From: Curtobacterium flaccumfaciens
GTDB taxonomy: Bacteria > Actinomycetota > Actinomycetes > Actinomycetales > Microbacteriaceae
NCBI GenBank assembly: GCA_029689965.1
Contig: CP121450.1
Location: 2,480,001 to 2,544,000, forward strand
DNA: 64,000 nucleotides
Direction of reading: 5' to 3'
Shown here: positions 9,564 through 19,422 of the stretch, in pieces
How the letters are laid out: each line of letters starts with the position of its first letter
How positions within the stretch are numbered: the stretch's first letter is position 1
The notes under the pieces: model-generated
The model's database searches: none
What the model was told of the DNA's origin: nothing
What the model saw: only the letters and a program-made list of their open reading frames with translations
Program-made: the position numbers and the translations under genes

Positions 9564-10628
9564 CTGCTCCGTACCGTCCGTTCGACGCTGCTCGCCGCGG
9601 CGGCGGTGATCGTCGTGCTCACGGGAGTGATCGCGGGGTCGACTGCGGGTGCCGGGGCCGCGAGCGCCGCGCCGATGTGGCCCGTGCCACAGCCGTACCC
9701 GTCGACCGCGGTCCCGCAGGAGGTCCTCGCCGGCATCCCGACGGGGAGCGAGTACGTGGCCCTCGGCGACTCCTACTCGGCGGGCTACGGGCTGTCCGAC
9801 CCGACGCGGCTGCCGACGAGCGCATGCGGCCAGTCGGCGCAGGACTACCCGCACCGGCTGGCGGCGCGCTTCGGGCTCGCCCTCAAGGACGTCACCTGCG
9901 GCGGTGCGACGAGCAAGGACGTGACGAGCGGGTTCCAGTTCAAGGGCGTCCCGCCGCAGATCCGGTCGTTGTCCGATCGCACCCGACTCGTCACCCTGAC
10001 GATCGGAGGGAACGACGCGGACCTGTTCGGCACCGCGGCGTCGTGTCTGGCGCTCTCGGCGAAGGGACCGGTGTTCTCCGGGCGCGACGCACCGTCGTGC
10101 CGGAGCACGCTCGTGCAGGACGGCGAGGACCAGCTCGGCGTGAAGATCGAGTCGCGGGTCGCCCTCGGCATCGCGGACACCCTCGCCGCGGTGAAGCGGG
10201 CGGCGCCGAACGCGGTGATCGTGTTCCTCGGGTACCCGGCGATCTTCCCGGACGCCGACCACACGCCGAAGGGCGGCTGCTTCCGTTCCGCTCTCGACCT
10301 CGGCACGCTCACCGGGTCCTTCCCGGCGAACTCGTACCCCTTCACGAACACCGACGTCCGGTACCTGCACGGCGTGCAGGAGGAACTCAACGACGCCTCG
10401 AAGAACGCGGCCGCGGCGGCCGGCGTGCGCTTCGTCGACGTCTTCTCGAGCACCCAGGCCCACTCGGCGTGCGCGACCGAGAAGCCGTACGTGTCGGGGG
10501 TCTCGCTCGACGGCACCGGGGACCTCCGCCGCATCGACCTGGAGCCCGGCGCGCTGCACCCGAACCCGCGCGGTGTGGCCTACCTCACGAAGCGCGTGGC
10601 CTCGGCGACCCGGGACCTCGCCGGCTGA
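9564..10628 (+). CDS. Secreted SGNH/GDSL-family hydrolase
   Basis: Start codon unclear: the ribosome site ggagg at 9553 points to a CTG at 9564 or an ATG lost by a base error; the next in-frame GTG is at 9609. From 9564 the N-terminus is a signal peptide (LLAAAAVIVVLTGVIAGSTA). Catalytic blocks are visible: EYVALGDSYSAGYG (nucleophile Ser, block I), CGGATSKD (Gly block), TIGGNDADLF (Asn block) and GALHPNPRGV (His block). About 354 residues, like Streptomyces secreted lipases/esterases of this family. It probably acts outside the cell on an ester; substrate unknown. The adjacent Usp gene is convergent, 15 bases away. Confidence 0.85.
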   Translation: MLRTVRSTLLAAAAVIVVLTGVIAGSTAGAGAASAAPMWPVPQPYPSTAVPQEVLAGIPTGSEYVALGDSYSAGYGLSDPTRLPTSACGQSAQDYPHRLAARFGLALKDVTCGGATSKDVTSGFQFKGVPPQIRSLSDRTRLVTLTIGGNDADLFGTAASCLALSAKGPVFSGRDAPSCRSTLVQDGEDQLGVKIESRVALGIADTLAAVKRAAPNAVIVFLGYPAIFPDADHTPKGGCFRSALDLGTLTGSFPANSYPFTNTDVRYLHGVQEELNDASKNAAAAAGVRFVDVFSSTQAHSACATEKPYVSGVSLDGTGDLRRIDLEPGALHPNPRGVAYLTKRVASATRDLAG

Positions 10629-10643
10629 CCGCTGTCCCGCCCG

Positions 10644-11486
10644 TCAGGCGCTCACGCCGACCGGTTCGGTGTGCGCGGCCGGCGGCACGACGCACACCGG
10701 CGAGACCGTCTCACGCAGCACGTCGTGGAGTACCGATCCCGAGAGCGCCTTCACGTGCCCGAGCCCGAGCACCACGAGCGACGCCCTCCGGGTGTGGGAG
10801 GCGATGGCGTGCCCCGGGTGGCCCTCCACGAGCAGCGGGTGGAAGCGCACGTCCGGGTACCGCGAGCCGAGCTCGGACGTGACGCGCTGCAGGAGTTCGG
10901 CGTTGCGGGAACGCCAGCGCAACGGGTCCTCGGCGAAGTCGGTCAGTCCCGTGCGGGTCAGCACCGGCATCTCCCAGGCGCGCAGCAGCGTGACGCGCCG
11001 GTGCCGACGGTGGGCCTCGTCCACGGCGATCGCGACGGCGCGCTCGTCGATCGGCTCCTCGACCGCGAGCACGACGTCGCCGTCGATCGGATGCGGGCCC
11101 TCGGGCACGACGACCGTCGGGACCGCGGCGCGCTCGGCCACCCGTGCCGGATCGCCGCCCGCGGTGGACCCCCGACGGCTGCGGAAGGTCCCGATCACGA
11201 GCAGGTCGCCGTCGTCGGACTCCTCGACGAGCGCGGCGGCGAAGGGCCCGGCGTGACGCCGCACCTCCACGTTCGCCTCCGGCAGTGCATCGCGGGCCGC
11301 GTCCGCCACGGCATCGGCCACGCGCTTGCCGTCCGGTCCGGTGCGGCCTTCGATCGCCGGGTCCACACCGATCACCCGGATCCGTTCCGCGCCCGTGCCC
11401 AGCCGGTCGGTCACCCAGCGCAGGGCTTCCTCGTGCGGCTTCGCCGCGTCGGCGGCCAGTGTGACCGTCGTCCACCGTTCGTCCAT
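10644..11486 (-). CDS. Tandem universal stress protein (UspA x2)
   Basis: 280 residues, intact. Two UspA-like halves: residues 1-135, with GTFRSRRGSTAGGDPARVAERA resembling the nucleotide-binding loop, and residues 140-275, with VVLGLGHVKALSGSVLHDVLRE. The second half keeps most of the G-x-G-x(9)-G-S pattern that binds ATP in this family. Usp proteins act in the cytoplasm under starvation, hypoxia or oxidative stress. It ends 15 bases from the convergent SGNH hydrolase gene. Its promoter must lie in the spacer that also holds the 17-bp repeat array. Confidence 0.85.
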   Translation of the reverse strand: MDERWTTVTLAADAAKPHEEALRWVTDRLGTGAERIRVIGVDPAIEGRTGPDGKRVADAVADAARDALPEANVEVRRHAGPFAAALVEESDDGDLLVIGTFRSRRGSTAGGDPARVAERAAVPTVVVPEGPHPIDGDVVLAVEEPIDERAVAIAVDEAHRRHRRVTLLRAWEMPVLTRTGLTDFAEDPLRWRSRNAELLQRVTSELGSRYPDVRFHPLLVEGHPGHAIASHTRRASLVVLGLGHVKALSGSVLHDVLRETVSPVCVVPPAAHTEPVGVSA

Positions 11487-11585
11487 CCCGATCGACCTCC
11501 TCGTCCGGGGCCCTCCGGGGCGTCGTCATGGCGCTCCTTGCGCTGCAAACTACTCCCGCGCGGCGCGGGTGGCCCCGGTGGAGCT

Positions 11586-11653
11586 GGTCTCGGCGCGCGT
11601 GTGGTCTCGGCGCGCGTGTGGTCTCGGCGCGCGTGTGGTCTCGGCGCGCGTAG
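11586..11653. repeat. 17-bp tandem repeat, four units
   Basis: GGTCTCGGCGCGCGTGT repeated three times plus a fourth unit that ends in tag, directly upstream of the NUDIX start at 11663 and downstream of the Usp promoter side. The array occupies most of the 176-base divergent spacer. Copies are identical apart from the last bases, so it is young or kept uniform. Confidence 0.85.
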
Positions 11654-11662
11654 CCTCGGTGC

Positions 11663-12127
11663 GTGGTGCTGAGTGCGGGGCTGCTGCTGTACCGGACCGA
11701 CGGAGCCGGGGTGCAGGTGTGGATCGCGCACATGGGCGGGCCGTACTGGCGGAGCCGACCGCGTGCCTGGTCGGTGCCGAAGGGCCTCGTGGAGCACGAC
11801 GAGGAACCGCTCGACACCGCGCGGCGCGAGTTCGCCGAGGAGATCGGGGTGTCGGCGCCCGCCGGTCCCGTGCTCGACCTCGGGGAACACCGACAGGCAT
11901 CGGGGAAGCGCGTCCGCGTGTTCGCCGTCGAGGCGCCGGGCTTCACGGTCGACGCCGTCCGCTCGAACACCGTCCGGCTGGAGGTCCCGCGCGGCTCTGG
12001 ACGGTTCATCGAGGTCCCGGAGGTGGACGACGCCCGGTGGGTGCCCCTCGACGAGGCCCGGTCGCTGCTCGTCGCCGGGCAGGTGAGCGCCCTCGAGGCC
12101 CTGTCGGACGCGCTGTCGTCGCGATGA
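11663..12127 (+). CDS. NUDIX hydrolase
   Basis: 154 residues from GTG at 11663. The Nudix box is complete: G-x5-E-x7-REF-x-EE-x-G with GLVEHDEEPLDTARREFAEE and following IGV. The sequence between strands (RAWSVPKGLVE) and the C-terminal FIEVPEVDDARWVPLDEA match the NTP-pyrophosphohydrolase subgroup that includes MutT-like and Ap4A hydrolases. It would hydrolyse a nucleoside diphosphate linked to another moiety in the cytoplasm; the substrate cannot be read from sequence. The start sits immediately after the 17-bp repeat array, leaving little room for a ribosome site. Confidence 0.88.
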   Translation: MVLSAGLLLYRTDGAGVQVWIAHMGGPYWRSRPRAWSVPKGLVEHDEEPLDTARREFAEEIGVSAPAGPVLDLGEHRQASGKRVRVFAVEAPGFTVDAVRSNTVRLEVPRGSGRFIEVPEVDDARWVPLDEARSLLVAGQVSALEALSDALSSR

Positions 12128-12235
12128 ACGCGGACCCGCGTCACGTTCTCGTCGCGGTGTGGACCTCGGCCGCGTTCTGTGGCTAGCCTGACCCGGCGTC
12201 GCGGTGAGGCGACGCCCGGAGCAGGGGAGTTGCAC

Positions 12236-14268
12236 ATGCGGCGTTGGCGCGCGGTCACCGCGGGGGTGACCGGGATCGTCCTCGGAGCAGGTCTGGCGAT
12301 CGGGGGCGCCACGAGCGCGTCCGCCGCCACGGCCGGGCACTGGGGCACGTTCACACTCAGCGGATCGAGCAAGGACTACACCGGGACGATGACGCTGCCG
12401 GGGTTCCCGGACACGACGTTCACCTCGAACTCCCGCCAGTCGACCGTCGTCAGCGGGGCCTCGACCTGGCAGGGCCCGTCGACCGGACCCGGCGCTGCCT
12501 ACGGCTCCAGTCGGAACCACACGTACGTCAACCAGCGTCCGAACGCAGACTCGCCGAACCCGGCGTCCGCGTCGACCACCACCTACACCTTCGCCGACGC
12601 GACACCGGGCGGCAGCTGGTCGTTCGTGCTCGGCGACATCGACGCCGACCAGGCGACGATCTCCGCCACCGTGCAGGGCGGCGGCGCTGCGACGGCCGCC
12701 GATCTCGGGTACCAGGGCTCGTACAACTCGTGTTCGTCCGTCGCTGCGGGCGGTTGGTCCTGCCCGGCCGACCCGGGTGGCGTCCCGGCGGGCCAGGACA
12801 CGCCGACGTGGGACGCCGCGACGCGGACCCTCACGGGCAACGCCGCCTCCAACGACACCTCCGGCGCGACCGCGTGGTTCTCGCCGACCGTGTCGCTCAC
12901 GAGCCTCACGATCTCGTACCAGCAGCGCAGCGGTTTCCCCGTCTACCAGACGTGGTTCGCCAACCGCACCGCCGCGATCACCGGTACCGCCACGCTCGAC
13001 GGCACGCCGATCCCGGGGACCGTGGTGACCGTCACGGCGCCGGGTGGGGAGGTCTTCACCACGACGACCGGCAGCAGCGGCGAGTACACCTTCCCGGAGC
13101 TCACGCAGCAGGCGGGGTACACCGTGACGATCACTCCGCCGCCGGGAGCGCAGACCGACCCAGCGACCCCCGCCACGCAGACGGTCGATCTCGTCGACCC
13201 AGCCGGCGGCGGCGTGGACGGCACCGCGGACTTCCGCTTCACCTCGCCGTCGGGCACCTCCTCCGTGATCGGTGTCGTGACCGACGGCCACAACCCCGTC
13301 GCGAACGTCCCCGTCACGATCACCGACCCGTCGGCCCCGGGGAACCCGATCGAGACGACGACCAACGACGCCGGTGTCTACACCGGCTCCGGTCTCCCAC
13401 CGAACAGCACCGTCGAGGTGTCGGTCGACGGTGGCGCACCTGTGACCGTGACGACCGGCGATCCCGGTACGGCGGCCACGCCCCCACGATCGAGGCGCCG
13501 AACGCCGTCGGCACCGTCAACGGCGTCGTCACGCTCGACGGCGCCCCCGCGTCCGGCGTGACGGTCGACCTGCTCGACGGATCCGGCAACGTCGTCGCGA
13601 CCGCCACCACGGGCGCGGGCGGTGCGTACTCGTTCACGACCGTCGGCGGCACCTACACGGTCCGCTCGGCCCGGCCGTCGGCGGACGCCGACGGCTCGAC
13701 GACGAGCACGCCGGTGACGATCGTCGGCGGCGGCGCGCCCCAGAAGCGCGATTTCGCGTTCACCACGCCGGAGCCGCCGACCGCGGTCACGACGAGCGCC
13801 ATGGGGCGCGTCATCGACACCGCCGGCCGGCCGGTCGCGAACGCCAGCGTGACGGCGACCCCGGACGGGTCCGATGCCGGGGGACCGGTCTCGGTGACCA
13901 CGGGTGTCGACGGCCGGTACACGCTCGAGGGGCTCAACCCGTCGACGGAGTACACCGTCTCCGTGGCCGGAAGTGACGTGACGGTCGACTTCACCTCCGG
14001 CGCGGACGAGACCGACGTCACGACGGTGCCCGACCTCGTGATCGACGCAGCGGCTGTCACTCCGACTCCGAGACCCTCGGCATCCTCGCCGGTGACCACG
14101 CCGGTGTCCTCGAACGGTGGCTCGACGGCCGGAACGGCTCTGGCCTACACCGGCGCCGACCTGACGCCGGGGCTCGTCGCCGCAGCTGCTGCTCGTGCTC
14201 CTCGGCGGCGGTCTGCTGACGTTCCGCTCCGTACGCAACCGTCGTCGTACCCCCACCTGCAGGACTGA
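12236..14268 (+). CDS. Cna-B/SpaA repeat surface protein with LAYTG sorting signal (frame breaks)
   Basis: ATG at 12236 follows caggggag. Residues 1-32 are a signal peptide (AGLAIGGATSASA). About 220 residues of a beta-rich ligand-like domain follow, then four or more Cna-B-type modules (e.g. GTATLDGTPIPGTVVTVTAP, GVVTLDGAPASGVTVDL, GRVIDTAGRPVANASVTATP). The C-terminus has a Pro/Ser/Thr spacer, LAYTG (an LAxTG class-E sortase motif), a hydrophobic helix and RNRRR. Frame breaks: one lost base near 13484 (ccccc), one gained near 14184 (gcagct), one lost near 14255. Corrected length is about 677 residues. It is probably covalently attached to the cell wall; no sortase gene is in the window. Confidence 0.78.
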
Positions 14269-14357
14269 GCGCGTGACGAGGGGCGGGGCTGGCGCTTGCC
14301 GGTCCCGCCCCTCGTCACGACCGGGCTCTCGAACCGCCCGCGGCACGTCGGCCTGCG

Positions 14358-14638
14358 CGAGTGGCCACGACTCGCCGCGCATGTTCGTCGAGGGGCGACG
14401 ACTCGCCGCTCAGGCTCGTCGAGCGGGCACGAACGGTCGCCCGGACCCGTCGAATGGGACAGATTTCGCCCCCTCGGAGTCCCGGGACCCGGAGCGTCGT
14501 CGGTCCCCGCGAGTGGCCACGACTCGCCGCTCAGGTTCGTCGAGCGGGCACGAACGGTCGCCGGGACCCGTCGAGCGGACGGATTTCGCCCTCTCGGCGT
14601 CCCGGGGCGGCCCGGCCTGCCCGGCCTGCCCGGCCTGC
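14358..14638. repeat. Repeat-filled convergent spacer with duplicated 53-bp segment
   Basis: The 390-base gap between the surface protein and a convergent exporter has no supportable gene. It holds a near-identical 53-bp direct repeat (14401-14453 and 14522-14574, both starting ACTCGCCGCTCAGG), two copies of CGAGTGGCCACGACTCGCCGC (14358 and 14510), and three perfect 9-bp units CCGGCCTGC (14612-14638). Open frames crossing it exist only because stops are rare at this GC. Confidence 0.75.
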
Positions 14639-14658
14639 CCGACCGCACGCTCCCGGGG

Positions 14659-16019
14659 TCAGCGGCGGCGGGGTGCGGGCACCGATCCGGTGGCGACGGC
14701 GACCGAGCCCGTGAGGGTCTGGATCGCCCGCGACACGACGGGCACCGAGCTCGTGACCACGGCGAGCGACGAGGTGATCGCCTCGATCGAGGACGTCGAC
14801 AGGTGCTCCTGCACGTGCGAGTGGACCGGGAAGCCCCGACGCGCGACGACGACCACGCCGAGCGACCCGAGCAGGACCGCTGCGCCGGCGAGTGGCACGA
14901 ACTGCAGTCCGATCATGCCGAGCGCCTGGCCGCCGACCGCCGCACCGCCTGCGATGCCGATGTTGGAAGCACCGTTGATCAGTGCGCCGGCGATGTCGGG
15001 GAGACCCCGCCCGTGCGGATCGCCGCCGCCATGAACAGCGTGCCCGTGGTGCCGTTCGCAGCCATCCACACACCGGCGACCATCATCGTGCCGAGCAGCG
15101 AACCGTGCACGAAGGGCAGGGCCGCGAGCGCAGCAGCCATCACCGCGACGGCGGCGATCAGGGTCTGGCGAGGCGCCCGGTCGACGAACATCCCGGCGAG
15201 CCAGAGCCCGATGACACCGGTACCCCCGAGGACGAGCAGGGCACCGCTCACCAGGTCGGAGTCGAGTCCGGCGTCGACGGCGTACGGGCCGATGTACGTG
15301 TAGACGATGTAGTGCCCTGCGAAGAGCAGCAGGTCCGCCACCACGACCGAGAGCAGCCCGGTGCGCGCCCAGGCCCGCGGCGAGCCGATGTGCGGCGACG
15401 ACGCTCCGCGCACGCTCGGCAGGAACAGCAGCGCGACGACGGCGAGGGCAGCGGCCGCGACCGCGACGGCTCCCACGGCGGGGCGCCAGCCGATCGACTG
15501 CGCGGCCCAGGTGGCGACGGGGACACCGATGACGAAGCCGAGCGAGCTGCCGGAGTACACGAACGCGATCGCTCGGCCGGCCAGCCGCGGAGGCACGATG
15601 CGGGTGGCGTACGCCGACGCGACGGAGAAGAACAGGGCGTGTGCGACGCCGCCGACGACCCGGCCGGCGCAGACCACCGCGAACGAGGGCGCGAGCGCGA
15701 TCATGACGTTCGACACGGTGTACCCGACGAGCGTCGACACGAGGACCGTCTTCCGCGGGAGCCTGGCGGTGACCGACGTGAGCGGGAGCGCCAGGATCGC
15801 GACCGCGGCCGCGTACACCGTGACGACGATGCCCATCGTCGACTCGGACACGTCGAGGTCGGCGCTCATGGTGCCGAGCAGCCCGACCGGCATGAGCTCG
15901 GTGGTGATCGCGAAGAACGTGGCGAGGCCGAGCACGGCGATGCCGACGATTGACTGGGTGGTGACGGTGATCGGCCGCGTGTTCGTCGACACGGCCGAGG
16001 TGGTGGTGTTCGTGGACAC
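14659..16019 (-). CDS. MFS transporter, DHA1 sugar/drug efflux type (one frame break)
   Basis: GTG start at 16019 with ggagg 8 bases upstream. After a Thr/Ser-rich tail come about twelve helices, including FFAITTELMPVGLLGTMSADLDVS, typical of the AraJ/YdhP/CmlR group of DHA1 exporters, and a loop-2/3 motif PLTSVTARLPRKTVLV. One base is missing near 15005 in a G run (cggggtctcc), after which LPDIAGALINGASNIGIAGG continues the helical pattern; corrected length 453 residues. Proton-coupled efflux of arabinose-like sugars or drugs is the family role. It is preceded by a 269-base spacer without a gene. Confidence 0.82.
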
Positions 16020-16288
16020 GCTGCTGACCTCCTCCGGGGAACGGTGGAGCGCGCGTCGGGACGACGTGACGACGACCGAGCCGGACGGTGCCGGACGACG
16101 ATGCGCGCTCGCTGTGGTGTGTGGGTTGTGTGGGTACGACTCCACGGCGAGTGCGCTCTTCCAGTTTTGCACGGTGATCCGGAGGACCGCGAGAGGGTTG
16201 GCCGTGAATCTCCTCGGAGCGCTCCAACGCAGCCTCGGCCCAGGCATTCCCGACCCGCTCCGAATGCCGTTCCGCCCGGACCGGCGGA

Positions 16289-17364
16289 TCAGTTCTCGTT
16301 CGTCACGGTGCCCTGCACGCCGCCGCCCCGCAGGGTCAGGGTGAGCGTGCCGCTCATCGACTGCGCCGACAGCGACGCCGAACCGTGCAGCGCGTCCGCG
16401 CGCGGGTAGCAGGCGGACGTCGACTCGATCCGGTTCGCGGTCGCCACGAGGCAGATCGTCGATCGGTCCGTGCCCACGCCGGCCCACACGTTCCACGGGG
16501 TCTCGAGCGACCCGCCGTCGAGTGCTCGATTCGTGAAGACCAGCCGCGTCGTGCGGAGACTCACCGGCGCCTCGACCGGTCCCGGCAGCTGGTCCGCGTA
16601 CGTCTGCGGCTCGTCGAGCAGGTCCTCCAGGGTGACGGTGCCCGCGCTCGGCGTGACGGTCGGTGCCGCAGCCGGATCCGGCCGCGCGGTGCCCACCGCC
16701 GTCCCGGCGACGAACGCGACCCCGACCGAAGCGGCGACACCGAGGGCGACCCAGACACGCGGACGCGTCTTCCGCAGCGCACGTCGGAGCCGGTCCCTCC
16801 AGGTGGAGCGACCGTGGGACCACGGGTCCGGCCCGGGAGCGACGTGGCTGCGCGCCGGCGGGGCGGACGGGAGGCGCGACCCGCGCCCGCCGTCCTCCGT
16901 CGCCTCCGCCGGGTGGTCGGCGCCCGCCCCGTGTGCGGACCCGTCCCGACGAGAGACCGGTTCGACGGCATCGACGTCACCGACAGAGCCGACTGATCCG
17001 ACTGATCCGACTGAGCCGACTGAGCCAACGGCAACGACGTGACCGACGGATCCGCGGGCGTCGACGTCACCGACCGAGCCGACAGAGCCGACGGGAGCGA
17101 CGTGACCGACGGGTCCGAGGGGGCCGGCGTGGTCGGACCGGCCGTCGACGGGGGAGCCGACCGCTTCGACGACCGGTCCGACGGGACGACGGATGTCGCG
17201 CCTCCAGGGTGGGTGGTCGTCGGCACGGCGCCCGCGCGACGGTGCCCGCGGCCGAGCCGTTCGAGCGCGACGCGCGCCTCGGCGGCGTCCGAGTCGGACA
17301 CACCCCCACCCCACGCCAGCGCCTCGAGCCGTGCTCGTTCCGCTGCCACGTCGTCGTCGGCCAT
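16289..17364 (-). CDS. Membrane-anchored protein with repetitive linker (one frame break)
   Basis: ATG at 17364 (MADDDVAAERARLEALAWGG). A short acidic helical N-terminus leads into a long Ser/Pro/Thr-rich linker whose DNA is made of alternating repeats (16970-17125). After it come a basic segment (WRDRLRRALRKTRPRVW), one membrane helix (VALGVAASVGVAFVAGTAVG) and an extracytoplasmic domain of about 140 residues ending GTVTNEN. One base is missing in or after the repeat (roughly 16900-16990); 358 residues result. The layout, a cytoplasmic domain then one helix then an outer domain, resembles anti-sigma or sensor proteins, but I recognise no specific family. Confidence 0.6.
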
Positions 17365-17454
17365 GTGCACTCCCGGGTCGGTCGCACTCGTCGCCTCATC
17401 GTGCCACCGGGACCCCGTGCGTGCTCGCCCAGTTCGCCGGCGTAGACGGGACCG

Positions 17455-17658
17455 ATGAGCGATGCGCGCGAACCCGATCACGAGACCCTCGAGTCCCTGA
17501 GCCACGACACGCAGTCCGGCGAGGCGGACTACGTCGCCACGAGCCCGGGCGGCACCGGCACCGAGCGGCACGTGCCGCTCCCGGACGAGGAGCAGGGTCG
17601 TGGCACGGAGTACGACCCGGTCGACCAGGGACCGCAGCAGGAGGGCCAGGGCGGCTGA
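17455..17658 (+). CDS. Small acidic hydrophilic protein
   Basis: 67 residues from ATG at 17455 (MSDAREPDHETLESLSHDTQ...), rich in Asp, Glu, Gly and Gln with no hydrophobic segment. Likely disordered. Codon usage matches the neighbourhood. It starts 90 bases from the divergent repeat-linker protein and ends 23 bases before the convergent YidC-like gene. Proteins of this size and composition are often stress-associated in actinobacteria, but nothing here shows that. Function unknown. Confidence 0.55.
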   Translation: MSDAREPDHETLESLSHDTQSGEADYVATSPGGTGTERHVPLPDEEQGRGTEYDPVDQGPQQEGQGG

Positions 17659-17681
17659 CGCCCGGCGGCGGCCGGCCCCGC

Positions 17682-18428
17682 TCAGGGACGGACGGCGAGC
17701 ACGCGGCGCAGCACGGCTCGCTCCCCGAGCGTCCACGCGGCACTCGTCACGACGTACAGCGCGGCGGCGAGCGGCGCGATCGCGGCGAACACCACGGTGA
17801 CGAACGGCGCGTACCGGCTGATCGCCGCGGTGGCAGCCGCTCCCGGAACTGCCGGGTCCGGCACCGCGGCCGGGTTCCAGCGCAGGTTCGCCCGTCGGGT
17901 GAGTTCGACGACGACGGCGAGCACGGCGAGGAGCAGCACCACGACCCAGGCGTGCGCCCACAGCGGCGAGGTCAACACGACGACGAGGGAGTGGCCGAGC
18001 GGGACCCCCGCGAGCGTCGCCGCGAGCAGGGTGTTCGTCGCGCCACCGATCGACGCGTGCGTGAACAGGGCGTACACGAGCGACAGCACCGGTGCCTGGG
18101 CGAGCATCGGCAGGCAGCCCGCGAGCGGCGACACCTTCTCGTGCGTGTAGAGCTCCTGCATCGCCCGCTGCAGGCGTTCGGTGTCCTTCGCGTACCGCTT
18201 GCGGAGCGCCGCGATCCGCGGGGCGAGTCGGCGGCGGTCACGCTCGGCGCGCACCTGCAGCACGGCGAGCGGGACGAGCAGCGCGCGTACCGCGAGGGTG
18301 AGCAGCACGACGGCGATCGCGGCGGCGAGTCCGCCGGCCACCGGGGAGAGGGCCGCGGCGGTCGCGGCGAGGAGGTCGGCGCCGCCGTGCAGCAGCGGCC
18401 CGACGACGGGCAGGGTGGTGAGGTCCAT
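17682..18428 (-). CDS. yidC: YidC/Oxa1-family membrane protein insertase
   Basis: 248 residues from ATG at 18428 (MDLTTLPVVGPLLHGG). Five hydrophobic segments separated by a basic cytoplasmic loop (RAERDRRRLAPRIAALRKRY) fit the Oxa1 core. Conserved features are LLVPLAVLQVRAERD with the hydrophilic-groove arginine region, and SPLAGCLPMLAQAPVLSLVYALF, the family's LP-x-L-Q-hydrophobic motif. It lacks the long periplasmic domain of proteobacterial YidC and is shorter than the rnpA-linked actinobacterial copy, so it may be a second paralogue. The DUF6412 gene just upstream is a known neighbour. Confidence 0.85.
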   Translation of the reverse strand: MDLTTLPVVGPLLHGGADLLAATAAALSPVAGGLAAAIAVVLLTLAVRALLVPLAVLQVRAERDRRRLAPRIAALRKRYAKDTERLQRAMQELYTHEKVSPLAGCLPMLAQAPVLSLVYALFTHASIGGATNTLLAATLAGVPLGHSLVVVLTSPLWAHAWVVVLLLAVLAVVVELTRRANLRWNPAAVPDPAVPGAAATAAISRYAPFVTVVFAAIAPLAAALYVVTSAAWTLGERAVLRRVLAVRP

Positions 18429-18489
18429 GACGTTCCGATCGGTTCGGTGGGAGGAGGTCGCGTGCGTGCGGCCCACCACCGGTCGGTGG

Positions 18490-18774
18490 TCAGGCCGCTG
18501 CGACGGCTCCCGGTGCCCGCGGTCGGGCGTGCCCGTCGGCGTCGGGGTGGCTCCACGCGATCCGCGTGCCGAGGTCGGCCGGAACGCGCGCCGGCGTGAC
18601 GGACCGGACGGGCACGAGGCCGAGCACGAGGGCGAGAACGGTTGCGACCAGGACGGCCACGGCGACCGCGGTGACGCCGAGGGTCGCCACGACGAGGAGC
18701 GGAGCCGGTCCGACGGCGGGGTCGCCGAGGACCAGTGCGGCGGTGACGCGCAGGAACAGCTCGACGACGGTCAT
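18490..18774 (-). CDS. DUF6412-like small membrane protein
   Basis: 94 residues from ATG at 18774 (MTVVELFLRVTAALVLGDPA). Two or three hydrophobic stretches and a hydrophilic tail with IAWSHPDADGHARPRAPG, a form seen in DUF6412 proteins encoded beside yidC paralogues in actinobacteria. The stop is 61 bases before the YidC-like start, so the two are probably cotranscribed. It might assist or stabilise the insertase, which is inference from neighbourhood only. Divergent from ybaK by 67 bases. Confidence 0.65.
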   Translation of the reverse strand: MTVVELFLRVTAALVLGDPAVGPAPLLVVATLGVTAVAVAVLVATVLALVLGLVPVRSVTPARVPADLGTRIAWSHPDADGHARPRAPGAVAAA

Positions 18775-18841
18775 GGTCCGTTCAGGGTATCGCCCGCGCG
18801 CCGCCGGGGGCGAGGCCGCCGACCACGGCAGGATCGTGGCC

Positions 18842-19327
18842 ATGACCGCAGGTTCGCCGAGCACCCCAGCGACCGCTGCCCTCGAGCGGGCCGGGGTCCC
18901 GTACACGCCGCACGTGTACGAGCACCACGAGACGGCCACGAACTTCGGTGAGGAGGCCGCCGCCGCGCTCGGGCTGCGCGAGGAGCAGGTGTTCAAGACC
19001 CTCGTGGTGTCGGTGGACGGCACGCTCGCGGTGGCGATCGTCCCGGTCGCGAACCGGCTCGACCTGAAGGCCATCGCTGCGGCAGTCGGCGGGAAGAAGG
19101 CGACCCTCGCCGACCCGGCCCTGGCCGAGAAGCGGACGGGGTACGTCGTCGGTGGCATCAGCCCGGTCGGCCAGAGGACGAAGCTGCGCACGGTGGTGGA
19201 CGAGTCCGCGTTGGCGTACCCGAGCATCTTCGTGTCGGGCGGACGCCGCGGCTTCGACATCGAGGTGGCCCCGGCCGACCTCGTCCGCGTCACGGAGGCG
19301 ACCGCGGCGCCGATCGCCCGGGCTTGA
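18842..19327 (+). CDS. ybaK: YbaK/EbsC-family Cys-tRNA(Pro) deacylase
   Basis: 161 residues from ATG at 18842. YbaK-domain landmarks are visible: THVYEHHE-like start (YTPHVYEHHETATNFGEEAA), GLREEQVFKTLVV with the catalytic Lys, AIVPVANRLDLKAIA, and the glycine-rich GYVVGGISPVGQ loop. These enzymes hydrolyse Cys-tRNA(Pro) made by mistake by prolyl-tRNA synthetase, working as free-standing cytoplasmic editing factors. Length is standard and the frame is intact. It appears monocistronic, with the Clp ATPase gene about 95 bases downstream. Confidence 0.92.
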   Translation: MTAGSPSTPATAALERAGVPYTPHVYEHHETATNFGEEAAAALGLREEQVFKTLVVSVDGTLAVAIVPVANRLDLKAIAAAVGGKKATLADPALAEKRTGYVVGGISPVGQRTKLRTVVDESALAYPSIFVSGGRRGFDIEVAPADLVRVTEATAAPIARA

Positions 19328-19422
19328 GTCGGACTGCCGCAAGTTCTTCCAACCGCTGGGAATGACCCGGCCCGTCCTGCGTTGCATTGAGTCGAAGGCA
19401 CTCAAGTTCCCAGGAGGTCCCT

